Assembly (NCBI GenBank): GCA_019312695.1
Contig: JAFDCT010000012.1
Span: forward strand, 1-9,210
DNA length: 9,210 bases
Origin: Deltaproteobacteria bacterium
Lineage (GTDB): Bacteria > Desulfobacterota > Desulfobulbia > Desulfobulbales > BM004
Reading direction: 5' to 3'
Made by a program: the position numbers and the translations under genes. This document shows, in pieces, positions 1 to 6,895 of the stretch. Numbering within the stretch: the stretch's first letter is position 1; every line of letters starts with the position of its first letter. A model generated the notes under the pieces. It saw only the letters and a program-made list of their open reading frames with translations. It searched no databases and was not told the DNA's origin.

Positions 1-124
1 CATGAAAATACAGACTCCTGTTATCAGCCAGGTAGCAGGAACTGTTGTGGAAATCCATGCGAAAGTAGGCGATGCTTTGAAGACAGGTGATAAAATCCTT
101 AAGATTATTACTGAGGTAAAATAA
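1..124 (+). CDS. C-terminal end of a biotin-carrier (biotinyl/lipoyl) domain protein, partial
   Basis: The frame is open from the left edge and ends with TAA at 122-124, giving about 40 visible residues. They start with Met-Lys-Ile, and the base at position 1 fits the end of an Ala codon, so the window opens inside the A-M-K biotinylation motif. The lysine coded at 5-7 would carry biotin. The following TPVISQVAGTVVEIHAKVGD and the later TGDKILKI are the second half of a biotinyl-domain beta barrel. Proteins that end this way include the biotin subunits of pyruvate or acyl-CoA carboxylases, oxaloacetate or methylmalonyl-CoA decarboxylases and transcarboxylases. The rest of the gene lies outside the window, so the exact enzyme cannot be chosen. 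The ATG at 2 is an internal codon, not a start. Confidence 0.85.
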   Translation, partial: MKIQTPVISQVAGTVVEIHAKVGDALKTGDKILKIITEVK

Positions 125-160
125 CTCCAAGCATATTAAGCTTTTTACCAGCCAACACTG

Positions 161-199
161 AAAAACCGGAACCGCTTTGCAGGGGTTACGGTTTTTTTA
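161..199. terminator. Bidirectional intrinsic terminator between convergent genes
   Basis: An interrupted inverted repeat pairs AAAAACCG (161-168) and AACC (170-173) with GGTT (184-187) and CGGTTTTT (189-196), leaving a G/A mismatch and a loop near 174-183. On the plus strand it is followed by a T run to 197, which suits the end of the biotin-carrier gene. On the minus strand the other arm ends in five Ts, so it can also stop transcripts from the CBM48 gene at 275-628. Confidence 0.75.
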
Positions 200-274
200 T
201 ACCCAGCCCGAAGGTTTTATGCTGATCGCAGTAAATTGCAAACATCGCAGGATCTTCTCTAGTCGTCAGTCTTC

Positions 275-628
275 TTACTTTACCTCAACGACACTGTTCT
301 CAGTACAATAAGGATTGGTTACACGGTTGTCATTTTCAGGATCACACCACCACTGACCGTCAACAACAAACTGGTATTCGTATCTGCCGGATTTTAGTCT
401 CACCTTTTTCTTCCAGATATCACCCTTAAACTTTCTGAGTTTGTAGTCTTTGGCATCGGATTCCCAGCCGTTGAAGTCTCCTGCCAGATAGACTTCAGTT
501 GCATCCGGCGCATACAGGGAAAACTCTGTTGAGGGAATGGGCTTTTTCTTTGCTTTTTTTGCAACACCTGTTGCTTTCTTGACAACTTTCTTCTTCGTTT
601 TGGCTAAATTCTTTGCCTGTGTTGCCAT
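275..628 (-). CDS. Glycogen-binding (CBM48 / AMPK-beta-like) protein with lysine-rich N-terminal tail
   Basis: This 117-residue protein has two parts. Residues 1-29 are a basic tail with 12 lysines in short Ala/Val/Thr/Lys runs, resembling histone H1 or bacterial H1-like tails. Residues about 34-117 form one CBM48 (isoamylase N-terminal / AMPK glycogen-binding) domain. Visible family features are FSLYAPDATEVYLAGDFNGW (36-55), the middle strand GDIWKKKVRL (69-78), and YEYQFVVDGQWWCDP (83-97) followed by N105. Aromatics W55, W72, W93 and W94 are candidates for sugar contacts. No catalytic domain, signal peptide or membrane segment is present. By family knowledge the domain binds alpha-glucans such as glycogen; that the tail binds a polyanion is inference. 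The start is supported by GGAGGA (638-643, minus strand) nine bases upstream. It is transcribed alone; the next gene upstream ends 179 bases away. Confidence 0.85.
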   Translation of the reverse strand: MATQAKNLAKTKKKVVKKATGVAKKAKKKPIPSTEFSLYAPDATEVYLAGDFNGWESDAKDYKLRKFKGDIWKKKVRLKSGRYEYQFVVDGQWWCDPENDNRVTNPYCTENSVVEVK

Positions 629-701
629 AGTTTATATTCCTCCAGCAAACAAAAATTTGAACGAGCAGCCTAGGCACATTTCAAGAAACATTTCTCACTT
701 C

Positions 702-732
702 TTCATATTGAAAAAATGAAAGAGATTGTCAA
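702..732 (-). promoter_or_regulatory. Candidate sigma-70 promoter for the CBM48 gene
   Basis: On the minus strand there is a perfect TTGACA (-35) at 727-732. The best -10 candidate is TATGAA at 702-707 with a long 19-base spacer; AATATG at 704-709 has a 17-base spacer but is a poorer match. The -35 is convincing and the -10 is weak. The leader would be about 65-70 bases. Confidence 0.4.
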
Positions 733-807
733 TAAAAAAACTTTTTAAAAACCACTTTAACTCTATATTAATTTTCAGCCGACAAGTTGGACAACAGCCA
801 TAACTTT

Positions 808-1245
808 TCATGAAAATGTCAATCGATTAAAACCGCCTTTTTCATACCAGGGCCGACTGGCAGCAAAGCCATCCATTTCAATGATCATAACTTCAAGCAC
901 CAGATAAACTTTGGTGCCTTTACGCACACAGGCAGTCAGGGTATCACCATGATGTCCCATGGCGGCATGCAGGTGAATTCTGGGTTCATTGTCAGCCCAG
1001 AAAACACTTCCGGTTCCCAGGACTTCTCTGGCTCCGCGTACTTCTCGCCAGACTGGATCCGGCGGCATGATCGGTTCCCGGGGACCTGTCACCACATCTG
1101 CCTCCCGCAACCCTCCTATGATATGAAACCATCCGTTGCGGATATTTTCCTTTTTAATTAGCCCAATGAGTTCTTCCAGAAATAAATCGCCCTCATCAAA
1201 GCGAACGCTGAAAACTCTTTTAATCGTTCCTTTTCTGTATTCCAT
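808..1245 (-). CDS. PPC domain (DUF296) protein
   Basis: This 145-residue protein is a single PPC/DUF296 domain, the fold found in plant AT-hook proteins and as free-standing bacterial proteins. Supporting features are the N-terminal strand around RVFSVRFDEGDLFLEEL (10-26), a conserved Gly-rich turn IIGGLREAD (42-50), the histidine motif RIHLHAAMG (89-97) and the strand GTKVYLVLEVMIIE (110-123). H91 and H93, perhaps with H98 or H99, could bind a metal, as reported for some bacterial members; that is inference here. No AT-hook or other DNA-binding extension is visible, so a DNA-binding role should not be assumed. The length is normal for the family. The gene starts four bases after the darP stop with only a weak upstream AGGGTTAGAG, so translational coupling to darP is likely. 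Confidence 0.85.
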   Translation of the reverse strand: MEYRKGTIKRVFSVRFDEGDLFLEELIGLIKKENIRNGWFHIIGGLREADVVTGPREPIMPPDPVWREVRGAREVLGTGSVFWADNEPRIHLHAAMGHHGDTLTACVRKGTKVYLVLEVMIIEMDGFAASRPWYEKGGFNRLTFS

Positions 1246-1249
1246 AACT

Positions 1250-1816
1250 CTAACCCTGTTTTTGTGAGAACTGTGCTTTTTCCATGGCAGCCTTCATGAT
1301 ACGAAACAACTCCCGGCTGTATTTCCGGTTACGGGTTCTGGCAAATTGCATGGCTGTATTTTTTAACATATTCTGATCAACTTCGGGGAACTCAGAAATA
1401 ATGACGCTTATGGCTGCACTGCCGTCTGAGAAATTTACCGGTTCATTTTCATTCACATAACCGCCGAAATGTTTTTGCTCATCATAATATTGCACAACCT
1501 CATCCAGAAGCAGGTTCCGCAAACGTTCCAGTTCATGAAAACCATGTTTTTCTTTCAGCATGGAACCTTTTTTTCGGGCCAGAAAATCATAGAGTTCTTC
1601 AACCGGTTTATCACGGAGAAGTTTTGTGGCATACTTGAGCTGCCGTTTTCTGGCTCCACCTTTAAGGTCTTGGGCAGCGGTAATCTCATCCCGAATTTCC
1701 GGATCACACGGCAAAGTATTTATTTCAGCCGGGGTTAGCGCTGCAAGCTCGATTACCAGCTGCTCAATACCCTTTGCTCTTCGTTTTTTTTCTGATTTGC
1801 TCAGTTGCTGATCCAT
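1250..1816 (-). CDS. darP: Ribosome biogenesis factor DarP (DUF615, YjgA family)
   Basis: The 188-residue product matches the DarP/YjgA family (183 residues in E. coli), which associates with late 50S ribosomal subunit precursors in the cytoplasm. Visible family blocks are SKSEKKRRAKGIEQL (6-20), the LP-x-D-x-x-(I/L)-R segment at about 35-42, ARKRQLKYATKLLR (55-68) and FHELERLRNLLLDE (93-106), all predicted helical and rich in charged residues. Compared with the E. coli protein, extra residues follow the middle helices (about 109-130). The start ATG at 1814-1816 has no clear Shine-Dalgarno sequence, so it rests on family alignment and length. It is the first gene of a two-gene minus-strand unit with the PPC protein and is divergent from the alcohol dehydrogenase gene. 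Confidence 0.88.
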   Translation of the reverse strand: MDQQLSKSEKKRRAKGIEQLVIELAALTPAEINTLPCDPEIRDEITAAQDLKGGARKRQLKYATKLLRDKPVEELYDFLARKKGSMLKEKHGFHELERLRNLLLDEVVQYYDEQKHFGGYVNENEPVNFSDGSAAISVIISEFPEVDQNMLKNTAMQFARTRNRKYSRELFRIMKAAMEKAQFSQKQG

Positions 1817-1982
1817 TCAAAATTACTGTAAGTTTTTTTCTTCGATCATTTTTACTTTTTTATATGAACAGTTTCGTTAAAGTTATATACTATTTTCTAT
1901 CTTCGATAAATATTTAACATTCTTATTCTCTTTGTTTTTTGACTCAAGGGTATTATTCCGTTAATTTAGCGAGGTGTTGCAC
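1817..1982. other. Divergent AT-rich intergenic region
   Basis: This 166-base stretch separates divergent darP and the alcohol dehydrogenase gene, and must hold promoters for both. It is very AT-rich. I see a TATACT (1886-1891, +) without a convincing -35, and the 7-mer CTTCGAT twice (1840-1846 and 1901-1907). No promoter can be assigned with confidence. Confidence 0.4.
1971..1976 (+). promoter_or_regulatory. Ribosome binding site that decides the adh start
   Basis: GAGGTG lies six bases before the ATG at 1983. An in-frame GTG at 1974 overlaps this sequence and would add three residues (M-L-H), but it has no ribosome binding site of its own at a usable distance. ATG 1983 is therefore preferred. 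Confidence 0.7.
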
Positions 1983-3158
1983 ATGATACAGACACAGTCT
2001 TTCAGCATCAATCAACCAACGAAAATTTTATTTGGCGCAGATAGTGTAAAACAATTAAGTGACCTGGTAGCAGAACTTGGCGGCAGCCGGGTTTTTCTGG
2101 TTGCCGACCCCGGCCTGAAACATGCTGGAATTATCAGCCATGTTTCCGCAATACTTGATACAGCAAAGATTCCCTATACGTTATATGACAAGGTAACACC
2201 TGAGCCGGGCCTCAAGCTTGCAGACCAGGGATTAAAACTGGCGAAAAAGAATAAGGCGAATTGTGTCGTAGGTGTTGGCGGCGGCTCAGCACTGGACATA
2301 GCCAAAGCGATCAGTATCCTGCTGACAAATGACGGCAAAGCAGAAGATTACCTGGGCCTGGGCAAGATCAAACTTAAGGGTGTTCCTAAAATCATGATCC
2401 CGACAACTGCAGGCACCGGCGCTGAGGTTACCTTTACCGCGGTCTTTGTCAACGAAAAAACCAATTCCAAAGGCGGAATGAATGGCGATCCCCTCTATCC
2501 CGATGCAGCAATACTTGATCCGAAACTTACCTTAAGCCTCCCTTCCCATGTTACAGCAGCTACAGGTATTGATGCATTTACCCATGCTCTGGAGGCCTTT
2601 GTCTCCACTCAGGCTCATGCCATATCGGATATGTATGCTCTTGAGGCAATAGACCTGATCAGCAATAATCTCAGGCTTGCCTATGCAAACCCTGCAAACC
2701 TTGAAGCACGCTCCGCCATGCTGCTGGGAAGTCTCCTTGGGGGAAAAGCACTTGCAACTGCAGGAGTTGGCCTGGTTCATGCCATGGCATATCCTCTGGG
2801 CGGTATGTTCAATACAGCCCACGGACTGGCTAATGCTGTCCTGCTGCCCTATGTTGTTGAATATAACATTATTGGCTGCCCGGACAAATATGCTGCGATT
2901 GCCCAAATAATGGGATATGAAACGGAAGGATTACCGCTGCGCGAAGCAGCGCAACTAGCTGTCGAGGCAATTCATCAGCTTAATGCAGATGTGGGTATAC
3001 CAAACAGCCTGGGAGCCCTCAATATACCCACAGATAGAATTCCGGAAATGGCCAGAATAGCGCTCACGGTTACAAGGCCGGTTGAAAACAATCCCAGGAA
3101 ACCGACGGAAGAAGATGTGATAGCAGTTTATGAAGCAGCTTTTAACGGGTCTTTTTGA
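1983..3158 (+). CDS. Iron-containing (type III) alcohol dehydrogenase
   Basis: The 391-residue product is a full-length Fe-ADH family protein, which interconverts alcohols and aldehydes or ketones with NAD(P)(H) in the cytoplasm. The N-terminal domain carries the nucleotide-binding VGVGGGSALDIAK (96-108) and the IPTTAGTGAEVT segment (139-150). The all-helical C-terminal domain carries the metal ligands D197 and H201 (in GIDAFTHALEAF), H266 (GLVHAMAYPLGG) and H280 (NTAHGLANA), so all four are present. Substrate cannot be told from sequence; related proteins include ethanol, butanol and 1,3-propanediol dehydrogenases. In an anaerobe it could serve ethanol or other short-chain alcohol oxidation or fermentation (inference). 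It appears monocistronic: divergent from darP and convergent with coaBC, whose stop lies three bases away. Confidence 0.95.
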   Translation: MIQTQSFSINQPTKILFGADSVKQLSDLVAELGGSRVFLVADPGLKHAGIISHVSAILDTAKIPYTLYDKVTPEPGLKLADQGLKLAKKNKANCVVGVGGGSALDIAKAISILLTNDGKAEDYLGLGKIKLKGVPKIMIPTTAGTGAEVTFTAVFVNEKTNSKGGMNGDPLYPDAAILDPKLTLSLPSHVTAATGIDAFTHALEAFVSTQAHAISDMYALEAIDLISNNLRLAYANPANLEARSAMLLGSLLGGKALATAGVGLVHAMAYPLGGMFNTAHGLANAVLLPYVVEYNIIGCPDKYAAIAQIMGYETEGLPLREAAQLAVEAIHQLNADVGIPNSLGALNIPTDRIPEMARIALTVTRPVENNPRKPTEEDVIAVYEAAFNGSF

Positions 3159-3178
3159 AGCTCACTGTAGAAGCTTCA
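3156..3178. repeat. Inverted repeat spanning both convergent stop codons
   Basis: TGAAGCT (3156-3162) and AGCTTCA (3172-3178) are a perfect 7-base inverted repeat with a 9-base loop. The left arm begins with the adh stop TGA and its last base is the final base of the coaBC stop codon (3162-3164, minus strand). No T run follows on either strand, so it is not a standard intrinsic terminator, but it is the only hairpin between the two convergent genes. Confidence 0.5.
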
Positions 3179-4370
3179 CAACTTTGTCCCAGATCATTTC
3201 TGCACATTCCTCTTTAGAAAGAAGCGGCAGCTTATCCAGCTGATAATCGCGGTCTATCAGGCTCACCTGATTTGTATCAGTGCCGAAACCGGTATTTTTA
3301 CCAATGATATCGTTTATGACGATCAGGTCGAGGTTCTTTTCCTTCAACTTTCGTCGGCCCTCCGCAATATGCTCCGTGCTTTCGGCAGCAAAACCGACAA
3401 GCAGTGGCCGGTTGGCCTTTTTTTTCTTATCACCGAGTTTTTTTAAAATATCAGGATTAGGCACCAGTTCAAATTCGATTGACTTGTTACTCTTTTTTAC
3501 TTTCTGTTTCATTGTCTTTCCGGGACGATAATCGGAAACAGCTGCTGCCATGACTACTATATCTGCACTTTTGTACTGTGCCATCATCCCCTTGTGCATC
3601 TCTTCCCCGCTCATAACGTTAATCACTTCCACTTCGGGTGGGGGTTCGATTGCACTGGGGCCGCTTACTAAAATAACTCTTGCTCCTCTGCGCCTGGCAA
3701 CTCTTGCCAATGCGTATCCCATTTTGCCGGACGAGCGGTTGCTCAGAAGCCTGGCAGGATCAAAAGACTCCCAGGTGGGGCCGGCAGAAATTACTATCGT
3801 CTGCCCCTCAAGGTCCTGAACTGCTAAAATCGATAATATTTTCTCACGCGCTATCTGCCAGTCAATCAGCCTGCCAATTCCTTCATCACCGCAGGCAAGT
3901 TTTCCTTGTCCTGGTTCAATGACTTCATAGCCGTATTCCAGCAACTTGGCGATATTCGCCTGGGTAGCCACATGACAGTACATATTACTGTTCATGGCCG
4001 GGAATAACAGGACCTTGCAATTACTTGCCAGGACAAGTGTGGAAAGCAGGTCATCAGCAAAGCCATGAGCCAGTTTTGCAAGAGTTTGCGCAGTGGCAGG
4101 GGCGATTACAACCAGATCGCTTTCTTTGGCAAGGCTTATATGTGTCATATCTTCACCCGCATCCTTTTCAAACATACCGGTATAAACTCTTCTGCCTGAA
4201 AGAGATGCAAAGGTCAGACCGGAAACAAAACGAGTCGCAGCGTCGGTCATGACAACAGTTACTTCAGCCTCAGCCTTGGCAAGCTCCCTCACCCACTCTG
4301 CTGCCTTGTATGCAGCAATGCTGCCGCTTATGCCAAATAAAATTTTTTTCCCTGCCAACAATGTTTTCAT
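3162..4370 (-). CDS. coaBC: Bifunctional phosphopantothenoylcysteine decarboxylase / phosphopantothenate-cysteine ligase
   Basis: The 402-residue product (E. coli Dfp is 406) carries out two steps of coenzyme A synthesis: joining cysteine to 4'-phosphopantothenate using CTP, then FMN-dependent decarboxylation to phosphopantetheine. The CoaC half (1 to about 185) shows KKILFGISGSIAAYK (8-22), active-site H77 (MTHISL), PAMNSNM (124-130) and C160 in GKLACGDEGIGRL. The CoaB half (about 188-402) shows SAGPTWE (195-201), NRSSGKMG (211-218), AAAVSDYRP (275-283) followed by a Lys-rich stretch to 293, and VGFAAES (325-331). The frame is open 24 codons further upstream, but those residues do not match the family; ATG at 4368-4370 is chosen because the protein then begins with the usual GKKILFG segment. 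Its Shine-Dalgarno (ACAGG) is weak. It lies downstream of the nitroreductase gene on the same strand with a 144-base gap, so co-transcription is possible. Confidence 0.95.
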   Translation of the reverse strand: MKTLLAGKKILFGISGSIAAYKAAEWVRELAKAEAEVTVVMTDAATRFVSGLTFASLSGRRVYTGMFEKDAGEDMTHISLAKESDLVVIAPATAQTLAKLAHGFADDLLSTLVLASNCKVLLFPAMNSNMYCHVATQANIAKLLEYGYEVIEPGQGKLACGDEGIGRLIDWQIAREKILSILAVQDLEGQTIVISAGPTWESFDPARLLSNRSSGKMGYALARVARRRGARVILVSGPSAIEPPPEVEVINVMSGEEMHKGMMAQYKSADIVVMAAAVSDYRPGKTMKQKVKKSNKSIEFELVPNPDILKKLGDKKKKANRPLLVGFAAESTEHIAEGRRKLKEKNLDLIVINDIIGKNTGFGTDTNQVSLIDRDYQLDKLPLLSKEECAEMIWDKVVKLLQ

Positions 4371-4402
4371 AAATAGCCTGTCATTTTTATTTTTCTGTTC
4401 AT
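4367..4402 (-). CDS. Possible 11-codon leader ORF overlapping the coaBC start
   Basis: On the minus strand an ATG at 4400-4402 opens an 11-codon frame (MNRKIKMTGYL) whose TGA overlaps the coaBC ATG as ATGA. It is preceded by GCAGGT four bases before the ATG, which could act as a ribosome binding site. Reinitiation at the overlap could help expression of coaBC, whose own binding site is weak. With so few codons it may be chance. Confidence 0.2.
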   Translation of the reverse strand: MNRKIKMTGYL

Positions 4403-4514
4403 CGTACCTGCAATTTATCCGCACCATAAAAACTGAGCGCACAGGCAGATGTTGCCCATGTGATAAATGATATTATTGGGCCCTGTTATTACCCGCAAGA
4501 CATTGACGTTTGTA

Positions 4515-5024
4515 TTATATACGTTTCAAGAGCAGTTCAGATATCTCTTTTCGCCTGGATTCCTGGTTATGATGCAGGGGATATCCAAGGGCAATTACTG
4601 CCATAAGATCAAAATTATCGGAAAGCCCGAGAATATTGTTTACTTCATCTTTATTTTTCAGTATCTGCCCCAGCCAGACTGCACCCAGTTCCAAGGCTTC
4701 GGCCGCAAGAAGCATATTTTGGATGCAGGCCCCGGCTGATTGATGATCCTTTACCGCATCGTACATATCATCCTTTGACAAGTACACCGCTATCAGTGCA
4801 TTGGCGTCCCTGACGATATGAGCGTAATGGGTCTGCTGGGCTAATTTTTTCTTAACCCCAGGATCCTGTATAATAACAAAGCGCCAAGGCTGATTATTCA
4901 GGCCGGATGGGGCCCAGATCCCGGCCTTTACAATCTCATGCAGCTTTTCAATGGCTATTTTTTGTTCGGTATACTCACGTATACTCCGACGTTTATATAT
5001 CGCTTCCAAAACCGGTACCTTCAT
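4515..5024 (-). CDS. Nitroreductase family FMN oxidoreductase
   Basis: The 169-residue product is a short single-domain nitroreductase-like flavoprotein, a family that uses FMN and NAD(P)H to reduce nitro compounds, quinones, flavins or other acceptors. Features are the N-terminal RRSIREYT (12-19), in which the basic residues contact FMN phosphate in the family, APSGLNNQPWRFVI (38-51), and CIQNMLLAAEALELGAVWLG (100-119), followed by the C-terminal IALGYP (144-149). Its size fits the small, SagB/NfnB-like branch rather than the about 215-residue NfsB type. No signal peptide is seen. The physiological substrate cannot be inferred. The start has GAGGA ten bases upstream. It may be co-transcribed with coaBC downstream, and is divergent from tatD. 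Confidence 0.9.
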   Translation of the reverse strand: MKVPVLEAIYKRRSIREYTEQKIAIEKLHEIVKAGIWAPSGLNNQPWRFVIIQDPGVKKKLAQQTHYAHIVRDANALIAVYLSKDDMYDAVKDHQSAGACIQNMLLAAEALELGAVWLGQILKNKDEVNNILGLSDNFDLMAVIALGYPLHHNQESRRKEISELLLKRI

Positions 5025-5080
5025 TTGTTCTTTTTCCTCAAAGAATTAAGACATTATCTGCCTTGGGGTTTTTTTGAATG

Positions 5081-5107
5081 TGTATAAGAAAAAAAGATGA
5101 CTGTCAA
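5081..5107 (-). promoter_or_regulatory. Candidate promoter for the nitroreductase gene
   Basis: On the minus strand there is a perfect TTGACA at 5102-5107 and TATACA at 5081-5086. Both hexamers are good, but the spacer is only 15 bases; a 17-base spacer gives the poorer TACACA. The leader to the ATG would be about 50 bases. In the rest of this divergent gap (5025-5242) I find no convincing plus-strand promoter for tatD. Confidence 0.4.
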
Positions 5108-5242
5108 CCACATCTCTTTAACCGGCATTTGGTAGTCTTTATTTTTTTATTGTCCAATAACTCTTATTTTTCACTGATTTCCAGTTACAAGCTGATTGCT
5201 TCATCTGTCAGAATCTGTTAAAGACGGCTCAGAGCTAACCTT

Positions 5243-6067
5243 ATGACAAAGACAAAAAAAAATATCATGCTGCCAAAACTGCCAACTGGGATTAACGTCA
5301 TTGACACCCATTGTCATCTTGACATGATCAGTTCAACAGCTGATTTAGACAAAACAGTTACCCAGGCTGCTGCCTCCGGCGTTACCCCGATAATCACGGT
5401 CGGCATCGATCTGCAAAGTTCCCAAAAAGCGATTCAGTTGGCTGGTCAATACGATGCAGTCTACGCAACGGTAGGTATTCATCCACATAACGTACAGAGT
5501 TTGGACGAAGGGATATACGCTGAACTTGAAAAGCTCTGCAGAGCGCCGAAAGTTGTGGCATACGGCGAGATTGGGTTAGATTATGTCAAGCAGTATGCTC
5601 CGAAGGATGTTCAGCTAGAACATTATGAACGCCAGCTGGATCTAGCCCGGAATACAGGACTTCCCCTGGTAATTCATGACCGTGAAGCCCATGATGACAT
5701 TCTCCATATCCTCAGGCAACAAGGTCCCATTTCTGCAGGAGGGGTAATGCACTGTTTTTCCGGGAACTGGCAATATGCCCAAAAAGTACTGGATCTCGGA
5801 TTTTTCATATCAATTCCGGGAGTGGTGACATTCAACAAAGCTTTTGACATGCAGGAGGTTGCTCAAAAAGTCCCACTTGAAAGGCTGCTGCTTGAGACTG
5901 ATGCACCTTTTCTGACACCAGAGCCTTTACGCGGCAAAAAAAACTTCCCCGAATACGTGCTGTATACTGCACAGAAGATTGCAACCCTGCGTGGTCTGTC
6001 CCTTGAAAAGCTAGCACGTATTACAACAGAAAACGGTTTGCAACTCTTCAATATCAGGAACCATTAA
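5243..6067 (+). CDS. tatD: TatD family metal-dependent hydrolase (DNase)
   Basis: The 274-residue product is a full-length TatD-family TIM-barrel protein. Members are cytoplasmic two-metal hydrolases, several with 3'-5' exonuclease activity on DNA. All expected ligands are visible: H23 and H25 (DTHCHLD), E109 (GEIGLDY), H145 (VIHDRE), H170 (MHCFSG) and D220 (LLLETDAPFLTP). The N-terminal ten or so residues (MTKTKKNIML) are a short extension before the barrel. The upstream region has only a weak AGAG-like binding site, so a start at the internal ATG (M9) cannot be excluded. The yggS homologue follows 23 bases later on the same strand and is probably co-transcribed. Family membership is secure; the actual substrate is not shown by sequence. 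Confidence 0.93.
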   Translation: MTKTKKNIMLPKLPTGINVIDTHCHLDMISSTADLDKTVTQAAASGVTPIITVGIDLQSSQKAIQLAGQYDAVYATVGIHPHNVQSLDEGIYAELEKLCRAPKVVAYGEIGLDYVKQYAPKDVQLEHYERQLDLARNTGLPLVIHDREAHDDILHILRQQGPISAGGVMHCFSGNWQYAQKVLDLGFFISIPGVVTFNKAFDMQEVAQKVPLERLLLETDAPFLTPEPLRGKKNFPEYVLYTAQKIATLRGLSLEKLARITTENGLQLFNIRNH

Positions 6068-6090
6068 TTGTATCACTTACGCCACTGCAG

Positions 6091-6792
6091 ATGATTAGCG
6101 ATAACTTAAAAGATATTAAAGCCCGTATTGCAGCAGCAGCCTCCCGGGTTAACAGGTCACCTGCCGATATAAAGATTGTGGCTGTTTCCAAACAGGTAGC
6201 GGCTGATAGAATTCTTGAGGCTCTCAACCTTAGTCAGAATATGTTCGGCGAAAACTATGTGCAGGAGGCCCTTGAAAAAATACCACTTGTAAAAAAACGG
6301 TCAAAACAAAAACCAATTTTTCACTTTATAGGAAAACTGCAGAGTAACAAGGCAAAAAAGGCTGCCGAGTTATTTGATGTCATTGAGACGGTCGATAGTA
6401 TCAAATTGGGACTTGCTCTTGAAAAGCACTGTGCAGCATTAAATAAACATATTGATGCACTAGTGCAGGTAAACATCGGAGGTGAAAATCAAAAATCAGG
6501 TATAGAACCTGAAGGGTGTGAGGAAATTGTCCAGGGACTCCGCAACTGCAAATTTCTTAGCATTGTGGGTCTGATGACCATGCCGCCGTATTTTACTGAT
6601 CCTGAAGAAGCCCGGCCACACTTTATCCAACTCCGTCATCTTGCCGAGGAACTGCAGGCAAAGAACCTGTTGGGCCAAACTGGGCCTGTTGAGCTCTCCA
6701 TGGGTATGTCAGGTGATTTTGAAGTAGCTATTGAAGAGGGTTCAACACTCGTTCGAATAGGCACAGCATTATTTGGTAGGCGTTTTCGCTAA
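6091..6792 (+). CDS. yggS: YggS/PLPBP family pyridoxal phosphate-binding protein
   Basis: The 233-residue product belongs to the PLP homeostasis protein family (YggS, PROSC), single-domain fold-type III proteins that bind pyridoxal 5'-phosphate without a known catalytic activity and keep vitamin B6 and amino-acid pools balanced. The PLP lysine is K34 in IVAVSKQ. Other conserved blocks are FGENYVQEA (52-60), HFIGKLQSNK (78-87), LMTMPP, LSMGMSGDFEVAI (202-214) and VRIGTALFG (221-229), with S207, R222, G224 and T225 placed to hold the cofactor phosphate. The start lacks a good Shine-Dalgarno sequence. It sits 23 bases after tatD. In many bacteria yggS is next to proC or pilT-type genes; no proC is seen here. 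Confidence 0.94.
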   Translation: MISDNLKDIKARIAAAASRVNRSPADIKIVAVSKQVAADRILEALNLSQNMFGENYVQEALEKIPLVKKRSKQKPIFHFIGKLQSNKAKKAAELFDVIETVDSIKLGLALEKHCAALNKHIDALVQVNIGGENQKSGIEPEGCEEIVQGLRNCKFLSIVGLMTMPPYFTDPEEARPHFIQLRHLAEELQAKNLLGQTGPVELSMGMSGDFEVAIEEGSTLVRIGTALFGRRFR

Positions 6793-6795
6793 TTT

Positions 6796-6824
6796 TTGCC
6801 ATAATTGGATATGAGGTCTTTAAT
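6796..6824 (+). promoter_or_regulatory. Probable sigma-70 promoter for the ugd reading frame
   Basis: TTGCCA (6796-6801) and TTTAAT (6819-6824) are each one base from consensus and are separated by exactly 17 bases. They start four bases after the yggS stop. The transcript would begin near 6831, giving a leader of about 65 AT-rich bases before the ugd ATG. Confidence 0.5.
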
Positions 6825-6895
6825 CTTTTTTTAAAAATTCATTACTTATTGAGATTACTCATCATTTTAATTTTTTTATCGAGCGGATCATATAC

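Noticed and set aside
805..816. TTTTCATGAAAA palindrome at the end of the PPC gene
   Set aside because: A short AT-rich palindrome with no room for a loop and no following T run; likely chance.
1939..1967. TTGACT-17-TAATTT as the adh promoter
   Set aside because: Transcription would start at about 1974, inside the ribosome binding site at 1971-1976, leaving no usable leader for the ATG at 1983.
2532..2906. A 124-codon minus-strand open frame inside the alcohol dehydrogenase gene
   Set aside because: It is antisense to a well-conserved Fe-ADH coding region, matches no family I recognise and has no supporting signals; it is a shadow frame.
4371..4442. A 24-residue N-terminal extension of coaBC back to a GTG at 4440-4442
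   Set aside because: The extra residues do not resemble the CoaBC N-terminus, and the protein from ATG 4368-4370 begins with the normal GKKILFG segment and has the usual length.
4454..4481. GCCCA...TGGGC inverted repeat between nitroreductase and coaBC as a terminator
   Set aside because: Only five paired bases with an 18-base AT-rich loop and no T run; too weak to call.
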